DNA of 64,000 bases from Streptomyces aculeolatus (GTDB lineage Bacteria > Actinomycetota > Actinomycetes > Streptomycetales > Streptomycetaceae). The stretch lies in NCBI RefSeq assembly GCF_020400605.1, contig NZ_JAINRD010000030.1:1-64000 (forward strand). The letters run 5' to 3'. The position numbers and the translations under genes were made by a program. Positions 42,057 through 50,624 of the stretch are shown one piece after another. The notes below the pieces were generated by a model. It did no database searches, was not told the origin of the DNA, and saw only the letters and a program-made list of their open reading frames with translations. Each line of letters opens with the position of its first letter. The stretch's first letter is position 1.

Positions 42057-42635
42057 ATGACGGCAGCGTCCGGGGAGCGGGCCGAGGCATCGGCTTTCGC
42101 CGCCTGCGCCCTCGATGCCCACCCGCGGTCGATAGCCGAGGCCCGCCGCACGGTCCGCACCACGCTGCGCGACTGGGATCTTGCCGAGCTGTCCGACAGC
42201 GTCGAGTGTGTCGTCTCCGAGCTGGTGACCAACGCCGTGCGCCACGGCGTACCCGGCTGCCCCCCGCTGCCCGTCGCCGAACCGCAGCCGGTGACGCTCA
42301 CCCTCGTACGCCGCGGCGGCGAGGTCGTCTGCGCGGTCTTCGACCCGGGCGAGGGCGTCCCCGCACCGTGTGAGGCGGACGATGTCGACGAGTCCGGGCG
42401 GGGCCTGCAGATAGTGGCGACGCTCAGCGACGCGTGGGGCTGGAGTGCCCCGGGGCCGTTCGGCAAAGCCGTGTGGTCCCGGTTCACCGCGCCCGCCGGG
42501 ACCGGCGGCCCGGCGGACGTGGACGCCGACGGGGACGGCGACAGGGACCACGAGTGGCAGTCGTTCGCCCGCTGCCTGGCTCTGCTGGAGTCGCTCGTGC
42601 CCGGGCGCGCCGTCCCCGCCCCGGCCGTCGCCTGA
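42057..42635 (+). CDS. Anti-sigma-type HATPase_c ATP-binding protein
   Basis: The 192-residue protein is a stand-alone serine-kinase-like ATPase of the Streptomyces RsbW/SpoIIAB type. The N-box is CVVSELVTNAVRHG, then VFDPGEGVPAP and the glycine-rich DESGRGLQIVATLSDAWG lid. It probably phosphorylates or binds an anti-anti-sigma protein. The ATG at 42057 overlaps the stop of a six-codon open frame starting at 42040, which might couple translation. Many paralogues exist in streptomycetes and no partner gene is adjacent. Confidence 0.83.
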   Translation: MTAASGERAEASAFAACALDAHPRSIAEARRTVRTTLRDWDLAELSDSVECVVSELVTNAVRHGVPGCPPLPVAEPQPVTLTLVRRGGEVVCAVFDPGEGVPAPCEADDVDESGRGLQIVATLSDAWGWSAPGPFGKAVWSRFTAPAGTGGPADVDADGDGDRDHEWQSFARCLALLESLVPGRAVPAPAVA

Positions 42636-42727
42636 CCCGTACGGCACCGAGCGCCGGGAGCGGAACCTCCCGGCCCCTCCGCGCGTTCCCCCGCAGTGGC
42701 GCGCGCCACGGGGACGAGGAGGCGACG

Positions 42728-44380
42728 ATGGCGGAACTGCGGCTCGGGCCGCTGCTGCGGTACGCCGACGACACCCGCGCCACCGTCTGGGTCGAGACCG
42801 GCGGCCCGTGCGAGGCGCAGGTCCGCTGCGCGGACGGCGCCGGGGGCAGCGCCCGCACCTGGCAGGTCGGCGGCCACCACTACGCGCTGATCACCGTGAC
42901 CGGCCTGACGCCGGGCACCCCCGTCCCGTACCGCGTGCTCCTCGACGGCCACGAGGTCTGGCCGCTGCCCGGCGCCCCCGCGAGCACCATCCGCACCCCC
43001 CGCCCCGGCGCCGCGCTGAACGTGGCGTTCGGCTCCTGCCGCTGGGCCGCCAAGCCCGGCGGCGGCCACGACCCCGTCGGGCCCGACGCCCTCGACACCC
43101 TCTCCCGCCGGCTGGAGGCCGACCCGGACGCCGAGCGGCCGGACGTCCTGCTCCTCCTGGGCGACCAGGTGTACGCGGACGAGACCTCCGCCGCCACCCG
43201 CGACTACCTCGCCGGGCGCCGCGACCTGGACGTGCCGCCGGGCGACCAGATCGCGGACTACGAGGAGTACACCCACCTGTACGACGAGTCCTGGCTCGAC
43301 CCCGAGGTGCGCCGGCTGCTGGCCTGCGTCCCCTCCTGCATGATCTTCGACGACCACGACGTCATCGACGACTGGAACACCTCCGCCTCCTGGCTGGAGT
43401 CGATCCGCGCCGAGCCCTGGTGGCGCGAACGGATCCTCGGCGGCCTCATGTCGTACTGGGTCTACCAGCACCTCGGCAACCTCTCCCCCGACGAGCTGGC
43501 CGCCGACCCGCTGTACGCGGCCGTCCGCGCGGCCGGCGACGGCACGGAGCCGCTGCGGGAGTTCGCCGAGCGCGCCGACGCCGACCCGGCCGCCGTCCGC
43601 TGGAGCTACCGCCGCGACCTCGGGCGCACCCGGCTGCTGATGGTCGACTCGCGCGCCGCGCGGGTGCTGGCGGAGGAGAGCCGCGCGCTCGTCGACCCGG
43701 CCGAGATGGACTGGGTGCGCGGCCAGGCGCTGGCCGACCCGGGCGCGTACGACCACCTCCTCATCGGCACGTCGCTGCCGTGGCTGCTGCCGCCCGCGGT
43801 GCACGACGCCGAAGGGTGGAACGCCGCGCTGTGCGCCGGTGAGCGCGGGGCGCGCTGGGCGCGGCTGGGCGAGAAGCTGCGCCGGCGCGCGGACCTGGAG
43901 CACTGGTCGGCGTTCCCGCGGTCCTTCGCAGAACTGGCGGACCTCATCGCCGAGGTGGGCCGTGCCGACCGGGCGCCGGCCTCGGTGCTGGTGCTCTCCG
44001 GCGACGTGCACCACGCGTACGTGGCCGAGCCGAGCTGGCCGCGGGCGGGCGGGCAGGAGTCGCCTGCGGGGCAGCGGCCGGTGGTCGCGCAGCTGACCTG
44101 CTCGCCGATGCACAACAGCGTCCCCGCCCCGATCAGGGCCGGCTTCCGCTTCGGCTGGAGCCGCGCCGGCCGGCTCCTCGGCCGAATCCTCGCCCGGCAC
44201 GGCCGCCTCGCGGCCCCGCCCGTCCGCTGGCGCAAGACCGGCGGGCCCTGGTTCGGCAACCAGTTGATGACGCTCACCCTGGGCGGCCGCGACACCGCCC
44301 GGCTGCGGCTGGAGCAGGCCCGCCAGGAGGACGGCGGCGGCACCCGGCTCGTCACGGCGGACGAGCGCGAACTGCTCTGA
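42728..44380 (+). CDS. PhoD-like alkaline phosphatase/phosphodiesterase
   Basis: The ATG at 42728 has GAGGAGG upstream and gives 550 residues. An N-terminal beta-sandwich (about 1-95) precedes the PhoD metallophosphatase domain: VAFGSCRW, LLLLGDQVYADE, FDDHDVIDDWN, LLIGTSLPWLL and VLSGDVHHAYV carry the metal ligands (Ca/Fe in known PhoD). Unlike Bacillus PhoD it lacks a Tat signal, so this version probably works in the cytoplasm. No PHO box was recognised upstream. It cleaves phosphoesters of unknown identity. Confidence 0.85.
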   Translation: MAELRLGPLLRYADDTRATVWVETGGPCEAQVRCADGAGGSARTWQVGGHHYALITVTGLTPGTPVPYRVLLDGHEVWPLPGAPASTIRTPRPGAALNVAFGSCRWAAKPGGGHDPVGPDALDTLSRRLEADPDAERPDVLLLLGDQVYADETSAATRDYLAGRRDLDVPPGDQIADYEEYTHLYDESWLDPEVRRLLACVPSCMIFDDHDVIDDWNTSASWLESIRAEPWWRERILGGLMSYWVYQHLGNLSPDELAADPLYAAVRAAGDGTEPLREFAERADADPAAVRWSYRRDLGRTRLLMVDSRAARVLAEESRALVDPAEMDWVRGQALADPGAYDHLLIGTSLPWLLPPAVHDAEGWNAALCAGERGARWARLGEKLRRRADLEHWSAFPRSFAELADLIAEVGRADRAPASVLVLSGDVHHAYVAEPSWPRAGGQESPAGQRPVVAQLTCSPMHNSVPAPIRAGFRFGWSRAGRLLGRILARHGRLAAPPVRWRKTGGPWFGNQLMTLTLGGRDTARLRLEQARQEDGGGTRLVTADERELL

Positions 44381-44552
44381 AACGCCCCGCGCGGGCGGCC
44401 GCGGGCCCGTTCCGGCACATTCGCAAGCCGACCCGCGCAACGGGCTGCGCAAGGCGTTCCCAGCCCGGGTGAACTTCGCTATCTTTCGGGGCCCGTAATC
44501 CAACTCTGCACGCCTACCGCCTCCTTGTCACCGAAATACGGAACAAAACACC

Positions 44553-45926
44553 ATGTCACGTGCGATATCGCTGGACGGCGTCACCAAGGTCTACGAGCGC
44601 GGCATCCGGGCGGTCGACCGGTTCTCGCTCGACATCGAGCCCGGCGAGTTCGTCGTCCTGCTCGGCCCTTCCGGATGCGGCAAGTCCACCGTGCTGCGCA
44701 TGATCGCCGGACTGGAGTCCGTGACCGAGGGGCAGTTGCTCCTCGACGGCGAGGACGCCGCCGAACTGGCCCCGGGGCAGCGCGGCATGGCGATGGTGTT
44801 CCAGAACTTCGCCCTCTACCCGCGGATGACCAACCGCGACAACATCGGCTTCCCGCTCAAGCTGGAGGCGCGCGGCGACGTCGGCCCGCGGGTGGACGCC
44901 ACCGCCCGGCTGCTGGGCATCGAGGACCTCCTCGACCGCTACCCCGCGCAGCTCTCCGGCGGCGAGCGGCAGCGTGTCGCGATCGGCCGGGCGATCTCGC
45001 GGGAACCCACCGCGTTCCTCATGGACGAGCCGCTGTCCAACATCGACGCCAAGCTGCGCAACCACCTGCGCGCCGAAGTCGCCCGGCTCAACCGCGAACT
45101 GGCGGTCACCACCGTCTACGTGACGCACGACCAGGCCGAGGCGATGTCGCTCGGCGACCGGATCGCCGTGATGCGCGACGGCGTGCTGCAGCAGGTGGGT
45201 TCGCCGCGCGAGGCGTACGCGCTGCCGAAGAACATCTTCGTCGCCGCCTTCATCGGCACCCCGCGGATCAACCTCCTGGAAGCCGTCGTGCACGCCCCAC
45301 TGCCCGGCCGGGTGACGATCGACCTCGGCCGGCAGAGCCTGACGCTGCCCGAACCCCTCTCCCCCGACCACCAGATGCTCCGCATCCAGCAGGGCCGGCC
45401 GGTGATCGTGGGCCTGCGCTCCGAGGCGGTGCGCATCGCCCGGCCGTCGCTGGCGCGCGCCCGGGAGTGCGCGATGAGCGGCATCGTCGAGCACGTGGAG
45501 TACCTGGGCCACGAGGCGCTGCTGCATCTGAACACGGGCTCGCGCGCAGCCCTCGTACCGGCGCTGGAAGGCCCCCGCACGGATACCGCGCCCGGCGGGC
45601 ACCGCAAGAACAAGGAGGGCACCGTCCTCGGCCGGCTGCGCGACAGGGCGGTGGCCCGCCTGCCCGGCTTCGGCCCGGAGGAGCGCGGCGACCAGGGGGC
45701 AGTCGGCGTGCTGGAGGCGCCGCCGGTGCCGGCCGCGCCGCCGCAGAGCGCTGAGCGCGCCGCGATCGCCGGCGGCGACCTCGTCGTACGGACCGGGCCG
45801 GACGTCCAGGTCCGGCCGGGGACGCACGTGCCGCTGCTCATCGACCTGGAACACCTGTACGTCTTCGACCAGCAGGGCCGCCGCGTCTGCCCCGCGCCCG
45901 CGCACCAGCCCGGGCTGGACGGGTAG
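44553..45926 (+). CDS. MalK/MsiK-like ABC ATPase with insertion in TOBE domain
   Basis: The 457-residue protein has all nucleotide-binding motifs of a sugar-import ATPase: Walker A GPSGCGKST, Q-loop VFQNFALYPRM, signature LSGGERQRVAIGRA, Walker B FLMDEPLSNID and switch His in VTHDQAEAM. The C-terminal regulatory OB-fold domain begins near residue 240. Compared with the about 370-380 residues of MalK/MsiK it is longer because of a hydrophilic insert of about 75 residues (near 345-420) rich in Gly, Ala and Pro. It stands alone, as MsiK does, and could energise the two importers in this window. Confidence 0.85.
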   Translation: MSRAISLDGVTKVYERGIRAVDRFSLDIEPGEFVVLLGPSGCGKSTVLRMIAGLESVTEGQLLLDGEDAAELAPGQRGMAMVFQNFALYPRMTNRDNIGFPLKLEARGDVGPRVDATARLLGIEDLLDRYPAQLSGGERQRVAIGRAISREPTAFLMDEPLSNIDAKLRNHLRAEVARLNRELAVTTVYVTHDQAEAMSLGDRIAVMRDGVLQQVGSPREAYALPKNIFVAAFIGTPRINLLEAVVHAPLPGRVTIDLGRQSLTLPEPLSPDHQMLRIQQGRPVIVGLRSEAVRIARPSLARARECAMSGIVEHVEYLGHEALLHLNTGSRAALVPALEGPRTDTAPGGHRKNKEGTVLGRLRDRAVARLPGFGPEERGDQGAVGVLEAPPVPAAPPQSAERAAIAGGDLVVRTGPDVQVRPGTHVPLLIDLEHLYVFDQQGRRVCPAPAHQPGLDG

Positions 45927-46107
45927 CGCCGCCCGCGGCCGGGCCCGTCGGCGTACGGCGGCAGCACGGTCGGCGCTCGTCGGCGAGCGCTCTCCGGCCA
46001 CTCGGGTGAGGCTTGGGCAAATCACCCAATTGCCGCTTTTCTTCGGTAAATCTCACTGCAAGGCTGGCAAACGACCTCTGACGGCTCCGTCGCCCCTGGA
46101 GATTTCC

Positions 46108-46302
46108 GTGATTCTGTCGATCTCAGGCGTTGTCCTGCTGGGAGTGATCGTCTTCCTGTTCTTCCGCAAGGACGGGCTGAAGCCGTCCCATGCCATCGTC
46201 TGCGCCCTCTTCGGGTTCTACTTGGCGGGCACCGCGATCGCACCCAGCATCAAGGCCGGCGGGCAGAGCCTCGCCAGCCTCCTGGGCGGCATCAAGCTCT
46301 AG
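46108..46302 (+). CDS. Small two-helix membrane protein, conserved unknown
   Basis: The GTG at 46108 follows GGAG at 46098-46101, and gives 64 residues; a longer frame upstream is AT-rich promoter-like DNA. The protein has one helix at the N-terminus (ISGVVLLGVIVFLFF), a short charged turn RKDGLKPS, and a second hydrophobic helix (AIVCALFGFYLAGTAIAP), ending in a Gly/Ser/Leu tail. It precedes the membrane P-loop protein by 49 bp and is probably co-expressed with it. Similar small proteins accompany FtsK-like ATPases in streptomycetes, but I cannot give a function. Confidence 0.65.
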   Translation: MILSISGVVLLGVIVFLFFRKDGLKPSHAIVCALFGFYLAGTAIAPSIKAGGQSLASLLGGIKL

Positions 46303-46351
46303 GACGCCCCGGCCCGCCGGCGTCCCGCACCAGGACACGGAGACCCGACGC

Positions 46352-47914
46352 ATGCGACGACCGTTCGCCCGGCTGTCCGGCCGCGGGACACCCGCGGCGG
46401 CCCGCGGCCGCGAGCCGGCCAGGACGACGGCGGACGGCGCCGCGGACGTGCTGCGGCCGGCGGTGGTCCTCGCCCGCGGCACCGGCCGGCTCGCGGCCGC
46501 CGCCCGGCGGCGCTGGAGCGCGATGCCGAAGGAGCGCCGGGGGCCGACCGCCTTCCTCGCCGGCGCCTGCCTGCTCCTGGTGTACCTGATGCCGTACGGG
46601 CCGCTGGCCGCCGCCGTGGCGCTGCTGGCCGCGGCGCTGTGGGCCGGCCGCGACGGGGCCGGGGCGCGGGCGGCGGAGGACGAGGACGCGGCGGGGCGGC
46701 GGCAGGAGCGGCTCGCGGCGCTGTACGAGGCGCTGGTGCCGTACTTCTCCTCCCCCGACGACCCCCACCCCCTCTACGCGCACGAGGGCGACACCGAGCA
46801 GGTCTTCGGCGACGCGGAGTTCGACGGCGACGACCGGCTGACCGCCCTGCGGCTGCGCTACCCGCCGTACTTCCGCGACGGCGAGCCGGAGGCCCGGGCA
46901 CGTATCGAGCAACTGCTGTACGCCAAGTGCGGCCGCGGGCGCGAGTACCTCTTCGACTGGCACGAGGACGACAACCGCCTGGACCTCGCCGTCCTCGACC
47001 CGCTGCCCACCGACATCGGGGCGCAGCCCTACGTCACGGCGCAGGGCGAGTCGGTGCTCGGCTTCACCGACGCCGAGGGGGTGCGGCGGACGCTGCCGGT
47101 GCGCACGGAGGACGGCGACCGCGACGAGCCGCCGGTGCTGTGGCGTACGGGACCGCGTTCCACGGAGCCGCACCTGCTCGTCCTCGGCCAGCCCGGCACG
47201 GGCACGACGACGCTGCTGCGGTCGCTGGCGGTTCAGGCGCTGCCGCACGGCCAGGTGCTGGTGGTCGACGGCGGCGCCACGGGCGAGTTCGGCTTCCTGG
47301 CGGGGCGGCCGGGGGTGCTGGCGGTGGAGTCCACGGTGGCCGGCGCGCTGGCGCTGCTGCGCTGGGCGGCGGAGGAGACGGAGCGCCGGCTGCTGCGCCC
47401 GGCCGCCGCCGGGGACGCTGCCGCCGACGGCGACCGGGCGGCGGGGCCCCGGCCGCTGTGGATCGTCGTGGACCGGCCGGCGGCGCTGAGCCATCTGGCC
47501 GCCGTGGGCGGGCTGGCGGATCCGCAGGGCCTGCTGGAGGTGCCGCTGCGGCACGGCCGGGCGGCGAACGTCACGGTCGTGGTGGCGGACCAGTTCGACT
47601 GCACGGCCCTGCTGGGTGCGGCGGTACGGGACCACACCCGCGCCCGCGTCGTGCTGGGCCCCGCCTCGGCGGCGCAGGTCGCCTCCGTGCTCGGCGCCCC
47701 GCCGCACACGACGCCGGTGTACGACGTCCCGCCGGGGCGCGGCTACGTACGCCTCGGCCAGGGGCCGGTGCACCGCCTCCAGGTGCCCGCGACGCCGGAC
47801 CCGCACCACCGCGAGACGCCCGAGGCGCTGCGGCGGGCGGTGCTGGAACTGCTCCCGGAGCCGCCGGCCGGCGGCTCCGCGGCCGGGGCCGAGGCGGCAC
47901 GGGCCGGCGGCTGA
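46352..47914 (+). CDS. Membrane-anchored FtsK/TraB-like P-loop protein with altered Walker A
   Basis: The ATG at 46352 follows GGAG (46339-46342) and gives 520 residues. Two hydrophobic helices (about 63-98) are followed by a cytoplasmic domain whose nucleotide-binding loop reads LVLGQPGTGTTTLLRSLA. The Walker A Lys is Thr. The Walker B-like strand is LWIVVDRPAAL, with Asp but no following Glu. The fold is that of FtsK/SpoIIIE motors, yet both key changes argue against normal ATP hydrolysis. It may be a structural or regulatory relative, working with the small protein upstream. Plasmid-transfer proteins TraB/Tra look similar, but no other transfer gene is near. Confidence 0.7.
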   Translation: MRRPFARLSGRGTPAAARGREPARTTADGAADVLRPAVVLARGTGRLAAAARRRWSAMPKERRGPTAFLAGACLLLVYLMPYGPLAAAVALLAAALWAGRDGAGARAAEDEDAAGRRQERLAALYEALVPYFSSPDDPHPLYAHEGDTEQVFGDAEFDGDDRLTALRLRYPPYFRDGEPEARARIEQLLYAKCGRGREYLFDWHEDDNRLDLAVLDPLPTDIGAQPYVTAQGESVLGFTDAEGVRRTLPVRTEDGDRDEPPVLWRTGPRSTEPHLLVLGQPGTGTTTLLRSLAVQALPHGQVLVVDGGATGEFGFLAGRPGVLAVESTVAGALALLRWAAEETERRLLRPAAAGDAAADGDRAAGPRPLWIVVDRPAALSHLAAVGGLADPQGLLEVPLRHGRAANVTVVVADQFDCTALLGAAVRDHTRARVVLGPASAAQVASVLGAPPHTTPVYDVPPGRGYVRLGQGPVHRLQVPATPDPHHRETPEALRRAVLELLPEPPAGGSAAGAEAARAGG

Positions 47915-48077
47915 CGAGGGCCCGCGGGCCGGGGGCTGCCGACGCGGCGGGATGGCGGCGCGGCGGCCGTCCCGGCGGGCCGACCGGGCAGCGGCACGGA
48001 CCCGGCCGTCCGATCCACCGCGCGTACCCGCCGCAGCGCACACCCGAGGGCTGCTCCCCCGTGCGGCCACCGCCGCG

Positions 48078-49589
48078 TCAGGCGATGAACGCCCCCGCCG
48101 GCTCCGCCGCCACGGGGCCGGCGCCCTCGGCGACGGCGCGGGCCGCGGCCGCGAGGCGTCCGACCGCCTCCTCGGCGACCGCCCCGGTGACGGTGAACGG
48201 CAGGCGCACGTACCCCTCGAAGGCCCCGCCGACGCCGAACCGCGGGCCCGACGGGATCCGCACCCCCACCCGTTCACCCGCCTCGGCGATCCGCGAGCCG
48301 GACAGCCCGCCCGTCCGCACCCACAGCGTCAGCCCGCCGTGCGGCACGGTGTACTCCCAGTCGGGCAGGTGGCGCTGGAGCGCGGCCACGATCGCGTCGC
48401 GGTTGGCGCGGGCCTGGGAGCGGCGCAGGCCGGTGGCCGCGGCCCAGCCGCCGCCCTCCAGCAGCCAGGTGGTGGCCAGTTGCTCCACCACCGGCGAGCC
48501 GAGGTCGGCGTACGCGCGGGCGGAGACCAGGCTGCGGATCACCTCGGGGGCGGCGCGCACCCAGCCGATGCGCAGTCCCGCCCAGAACGCCTTGCTGGCC
48601 GAGCCGACCGTGACGACGGTGGAGCCCGCCGGGTCGTACGAGGCCATGGGGCGGGGGCGTTCGCCCGTGTCGTCCAGGCGCAGCTCGCTCATCGTCTCGT
48701 CGGCGACGACGACGGTGCCGGCCCGCCGGGCGGCGTCGACGAGCGCGCGGCGCTGGTCGTCGTCGGCCAGGGCGCCGGTGGGGTTGTGGTAGTCGGGGAT
48801 GACGTACGCGAGCCGCGGGGCGGCGTCGCGCAGGGTGTGCCGCCAGGTCTCCACGTCCCAGCCGGTCAGCCCCTCGCCCATGGCCACGGGCACCAGCCGG
48901 GCGCCGTCCTCGCGCATGAGCTGCAGGATGTTGGCGTAGCTCGGCGAGTCCACGGCGATGCGCTCGCCGCGCCCGGCGAACAGCCGGCACAGGGCGATCA
49001 TCGCGCCCATCGCCCCGGTCGTGATCATGATCTGCTCGGACATGGTCGGCACCCCGCGGGCGGTGTACCGCTCGGCGATGGCCGCGCGCAGGCCGGGCAG
49101 TCCCGCGGGGTAGTCGCCGTGGGTGTGGGCGTAGAGCGGCAGCTGCTCCAGGGCCCCGTGCATGGCGCGGGTGAGCCACGGCTCGGGGGCGGGCAAAGCG
49201 GCGCAGCCGAGGTCGATCATCGAGCCGGTGGCGTCCGGCGGCAGCGGCTCCAGGCCGCGGGTGGGCAGCGGATGCCCGGCCGGCACGGAGGTCCAGCTGC
49301 CGGCGCCGCGGCGGGATTCGAGGAAGCCGGCCGCGCGCAGATGCTCGTACGCGGCCGCGATGGTGGTGCGGCTGACGCCGAGGGCGGACGCCAGCTCGCG
49401 CTCGGCGGGCAGCCGGGTGGCCACCGGGATGCGGCCCTCGAGGACCAGCAGGCGCACGCCGTCGGCCAGCGAGCGGTACGCGGGCACGCGGCGGCCGGGC
49501 CGGTCGAGCGCCACGGCGCCCGCGCTCTCCTGCGAACGCAGCAGCCGGGCGAGTTGAACCGCGCCGACGGCCGATGTCCATTCCGCCAT
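48078..49589 (-). CDS. MocR-type regulator (GntR HTH plus aminotransferase domain)
   Basis: The 503-residue protein has an N-terminal GntR winged HTH at about residues 40-110 (RLPAERELASALGVSRTTIAAAYEHLRAAGF). A class-I aminotransferase-like domain follows, with PLP Lys in VGSASKAFWAGLRIGW and PDYHNPTG. MocR proteins use PLP as a sensor and often control vitamin B6, transport or GABA genes. It is divergent from the YczE-type membrane protein and probably regulates it; repeated TGGCAC half-sites lie in the spacer. Confidence 0.88.
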   Translation of the reverse strand: MAEWTSAVGAVQLARLLRSQESAGAVALDRPGRRVPAYRSLADGVRLLVLEGRIPVATRLPAERELASALGVSRTTIAAAYEHLRAAGFLESRRGAGSWTSVPAGHPLPTRGLEPLPPDATGSMIDLGCAALPAPEPWLTRAMHGALEQLPLYAHTHGDYPAGLPGLRAAIAERYTARGVPTMSEQIMITTGAMGAMIALCRLFAGRGERIAVDSPSYANILQLMREDGARLVPVAMGEGLTGWDVETWRHTLRDAAPRLAYVIPDYHNPTGALADDDQRRALVDAARRAGTVVVADETMSELRLDDTGERPRPMASYDPAGSTVVTVGSASKAFWAGLRIGWVRAAPEVIRSLVSARAYADLGSPVVEQLATTWLLEGGGWAAATGLRRSQARANRDAIVAALQRHLPDWEYTVPHGGLTLWVRTGGLSGSRIAEAGERVGVRIPSGPRFGVGGAFEGYVRLPFTVTGAVAEEAVGRLAAAARAVAEGAGPVAAEPAGAFIA

Positions 49590-49624
49590 GAAAACCAGGC
49601 CACCTTTCCCCGATTGGCCATATC

Positions 49625-49655
49625 ACTGGCACAAGTGCAGTCCACATAGTGGCAC
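49625..49655. promoter_or_regulatory. MocR direct-repeat operator
   Basis: CTGGCAC at 49626-49632 and GTGGCAC at 49649-49655 are direct repeats 23 bp apart in the 100-bp divergent spacer. Direct repeats about two helical turns apart are typical MocR binding sites. CACT...AGTG inverted arms also overlap the first half-site. Confidence 0.5.
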
Positions 49656-49689
49656 GCAGCCATCCAACAGGACCAGAGGGGAGCCAGTC

Positions 49690-50391
49690 TTGTCACGCTG
49701 GAGGGAAGGCTGGAGGGAAGCCCGTACGGCCCGCAGGCTCGGGCATCTGTACGTCGGCCTCACGCTGTACGGGCTGAGCTGCGCGATGATGGTGCGCGCC
49801 GGCATCGGGCTGGATCCGTGGGACACCTTCCACCAGGGGATCGGCAAGCAGACCGGCTGGTCGATGGGGATCGCGACGATCGTGGTCGGCGCGGCCGTGC
49901 TGCTGCTGTGGATACCGATCCGGCAGCGCCCGGGGCTCGGCACCGTCTCCAACGTGGTGGTGATCGGCCTCGCCATGGACGCCTCGCTCGCGGTGCTGCC
50001 CGAGGTGCACGGCCTCGGCCTGCAGATACCGCAGATGCTCGCCGGCGTCGCCCTCAACGGCGCGGCCACCGGCCTGTACATCTCCGCGCGCTACGGCCCC
50101 GGCCCCCGCGACGGGCTGATGACCGGCCTGCACCGGCGCACCGGCCTGTCCGTCCGGCTGGTCCGGACCCTGATCGAGGTCGCCGTGCTCGCCTCCGGCT
50201 GGCTGCTCGGCGGTTCTGTCGGCGCCGGCACGGTCGTCTACGCCCTGGCGATCGGCCCGCTGGCCCAGTTCTTCCTGCGCGTCTTCGCGATCCCGGAGCC
50301 CGGCGCGGCCGGGCCGGCGACGGCCGGCGCGGCGGAGCACGACGCGCCTCCCCGAGAGGTGAATTATGTGCCGCCAGGCGCGGAGCGGTAG
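49690..50391 (+). CDS. YczE/YitT-family membrane protein
   Basis: I choose the TTG at 49690 because GAGGGGAG lies directly upstream; 233 residues result. It has five hydrophobic helices and the YczE signatures (YVGLTLYGLSCAMMVRAGIGLDPWDTFHQG, ARYGPGPRDGLMTGL). The family's exact role is unknown; in Bacillus yczE is linked to surfactin and antibiotic production. The fixed pairing with a divergent MocR gene suggests the regulator senses the state that this transporter-like protein responds to. Confidence 0.8.
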   Translation: MSRWREGWREARTARRLGHLYVGLTLYGLSCAMMVRAGIGLDPWDTFHQGIGKQTGWSMGIATIVVGAAVLLLWIPIRQRPGLGTVSNVVVIGLAMDASLAVLPEVHGLGLQIPQMLAGVALNGAATGLYISARYGPGPRDGLMTGLHRRTGLSVRLVRTLIEVAVLASGWLLGGSVGAGTVVYALAIGPLAQFFLRVFAIPEPGAAGPATAGAAEHDAPPREVNYVPPGAER

Positions 50392-50450
50392 TGTACGCCT
50401 CCGGCTCGGCAGGCGGACCGTTACAGCATGCAGCGAGATGAAATCAGTCG

Positions 50451-50473
50451 GTGACATCTCCGTCACATGTGAC
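50451..50473. promoter_or_regulatory. GTGAC/GTCAC repeat upstream of rbpA
   Basis: GTGAC, six bases, GTCAC (50451-50466) overlaps the perfect 12-bp palindrome GTCACATGTGAC (50462-50473). The nested arms form a possible operator about 70 bp before the SigR-type promoter of rbpA. The regulator is unknown. Confidence 0.4.
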
Positions 50474-50536
50474 AAAGCGGACGCCTGTGGGTAGAAGCAA
50501 TGGGGCGGCACGACGGGCGACGCATGTCCCGGAACG

Positions 50537-50562
50537 GGAATCTTCATCGCCGACCGGACGTT
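50537..50562 (+). promoter_or_regulatory. SigR-type promoter of rbpA
   Basis: GGAAT (50537-50541), exactly 18 bp, then GTT (50560-50562) matches the consensus of the thiol-oxidative stress sigma factor SigR. The rbpA gene is a known SigR target in S. coelicolor. The ATG lies 62 bp downstream. Confidence 0.8.
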
Positions 50563-50624
50563 GACCGGATGACGACGACAGCGACACCTGTCCTGTGGGC
50601 GACAAGCCCGGGAGGCAACAATTC

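Noticed and set aside
46352..47914. Conjugative transfer protein TraB of an integrated plasmid
   Set aside because: No integrase, attachment site, replication or other transfer gene is visible. The Walker A lysine is missing, and the flanking genes look like core chromosome.
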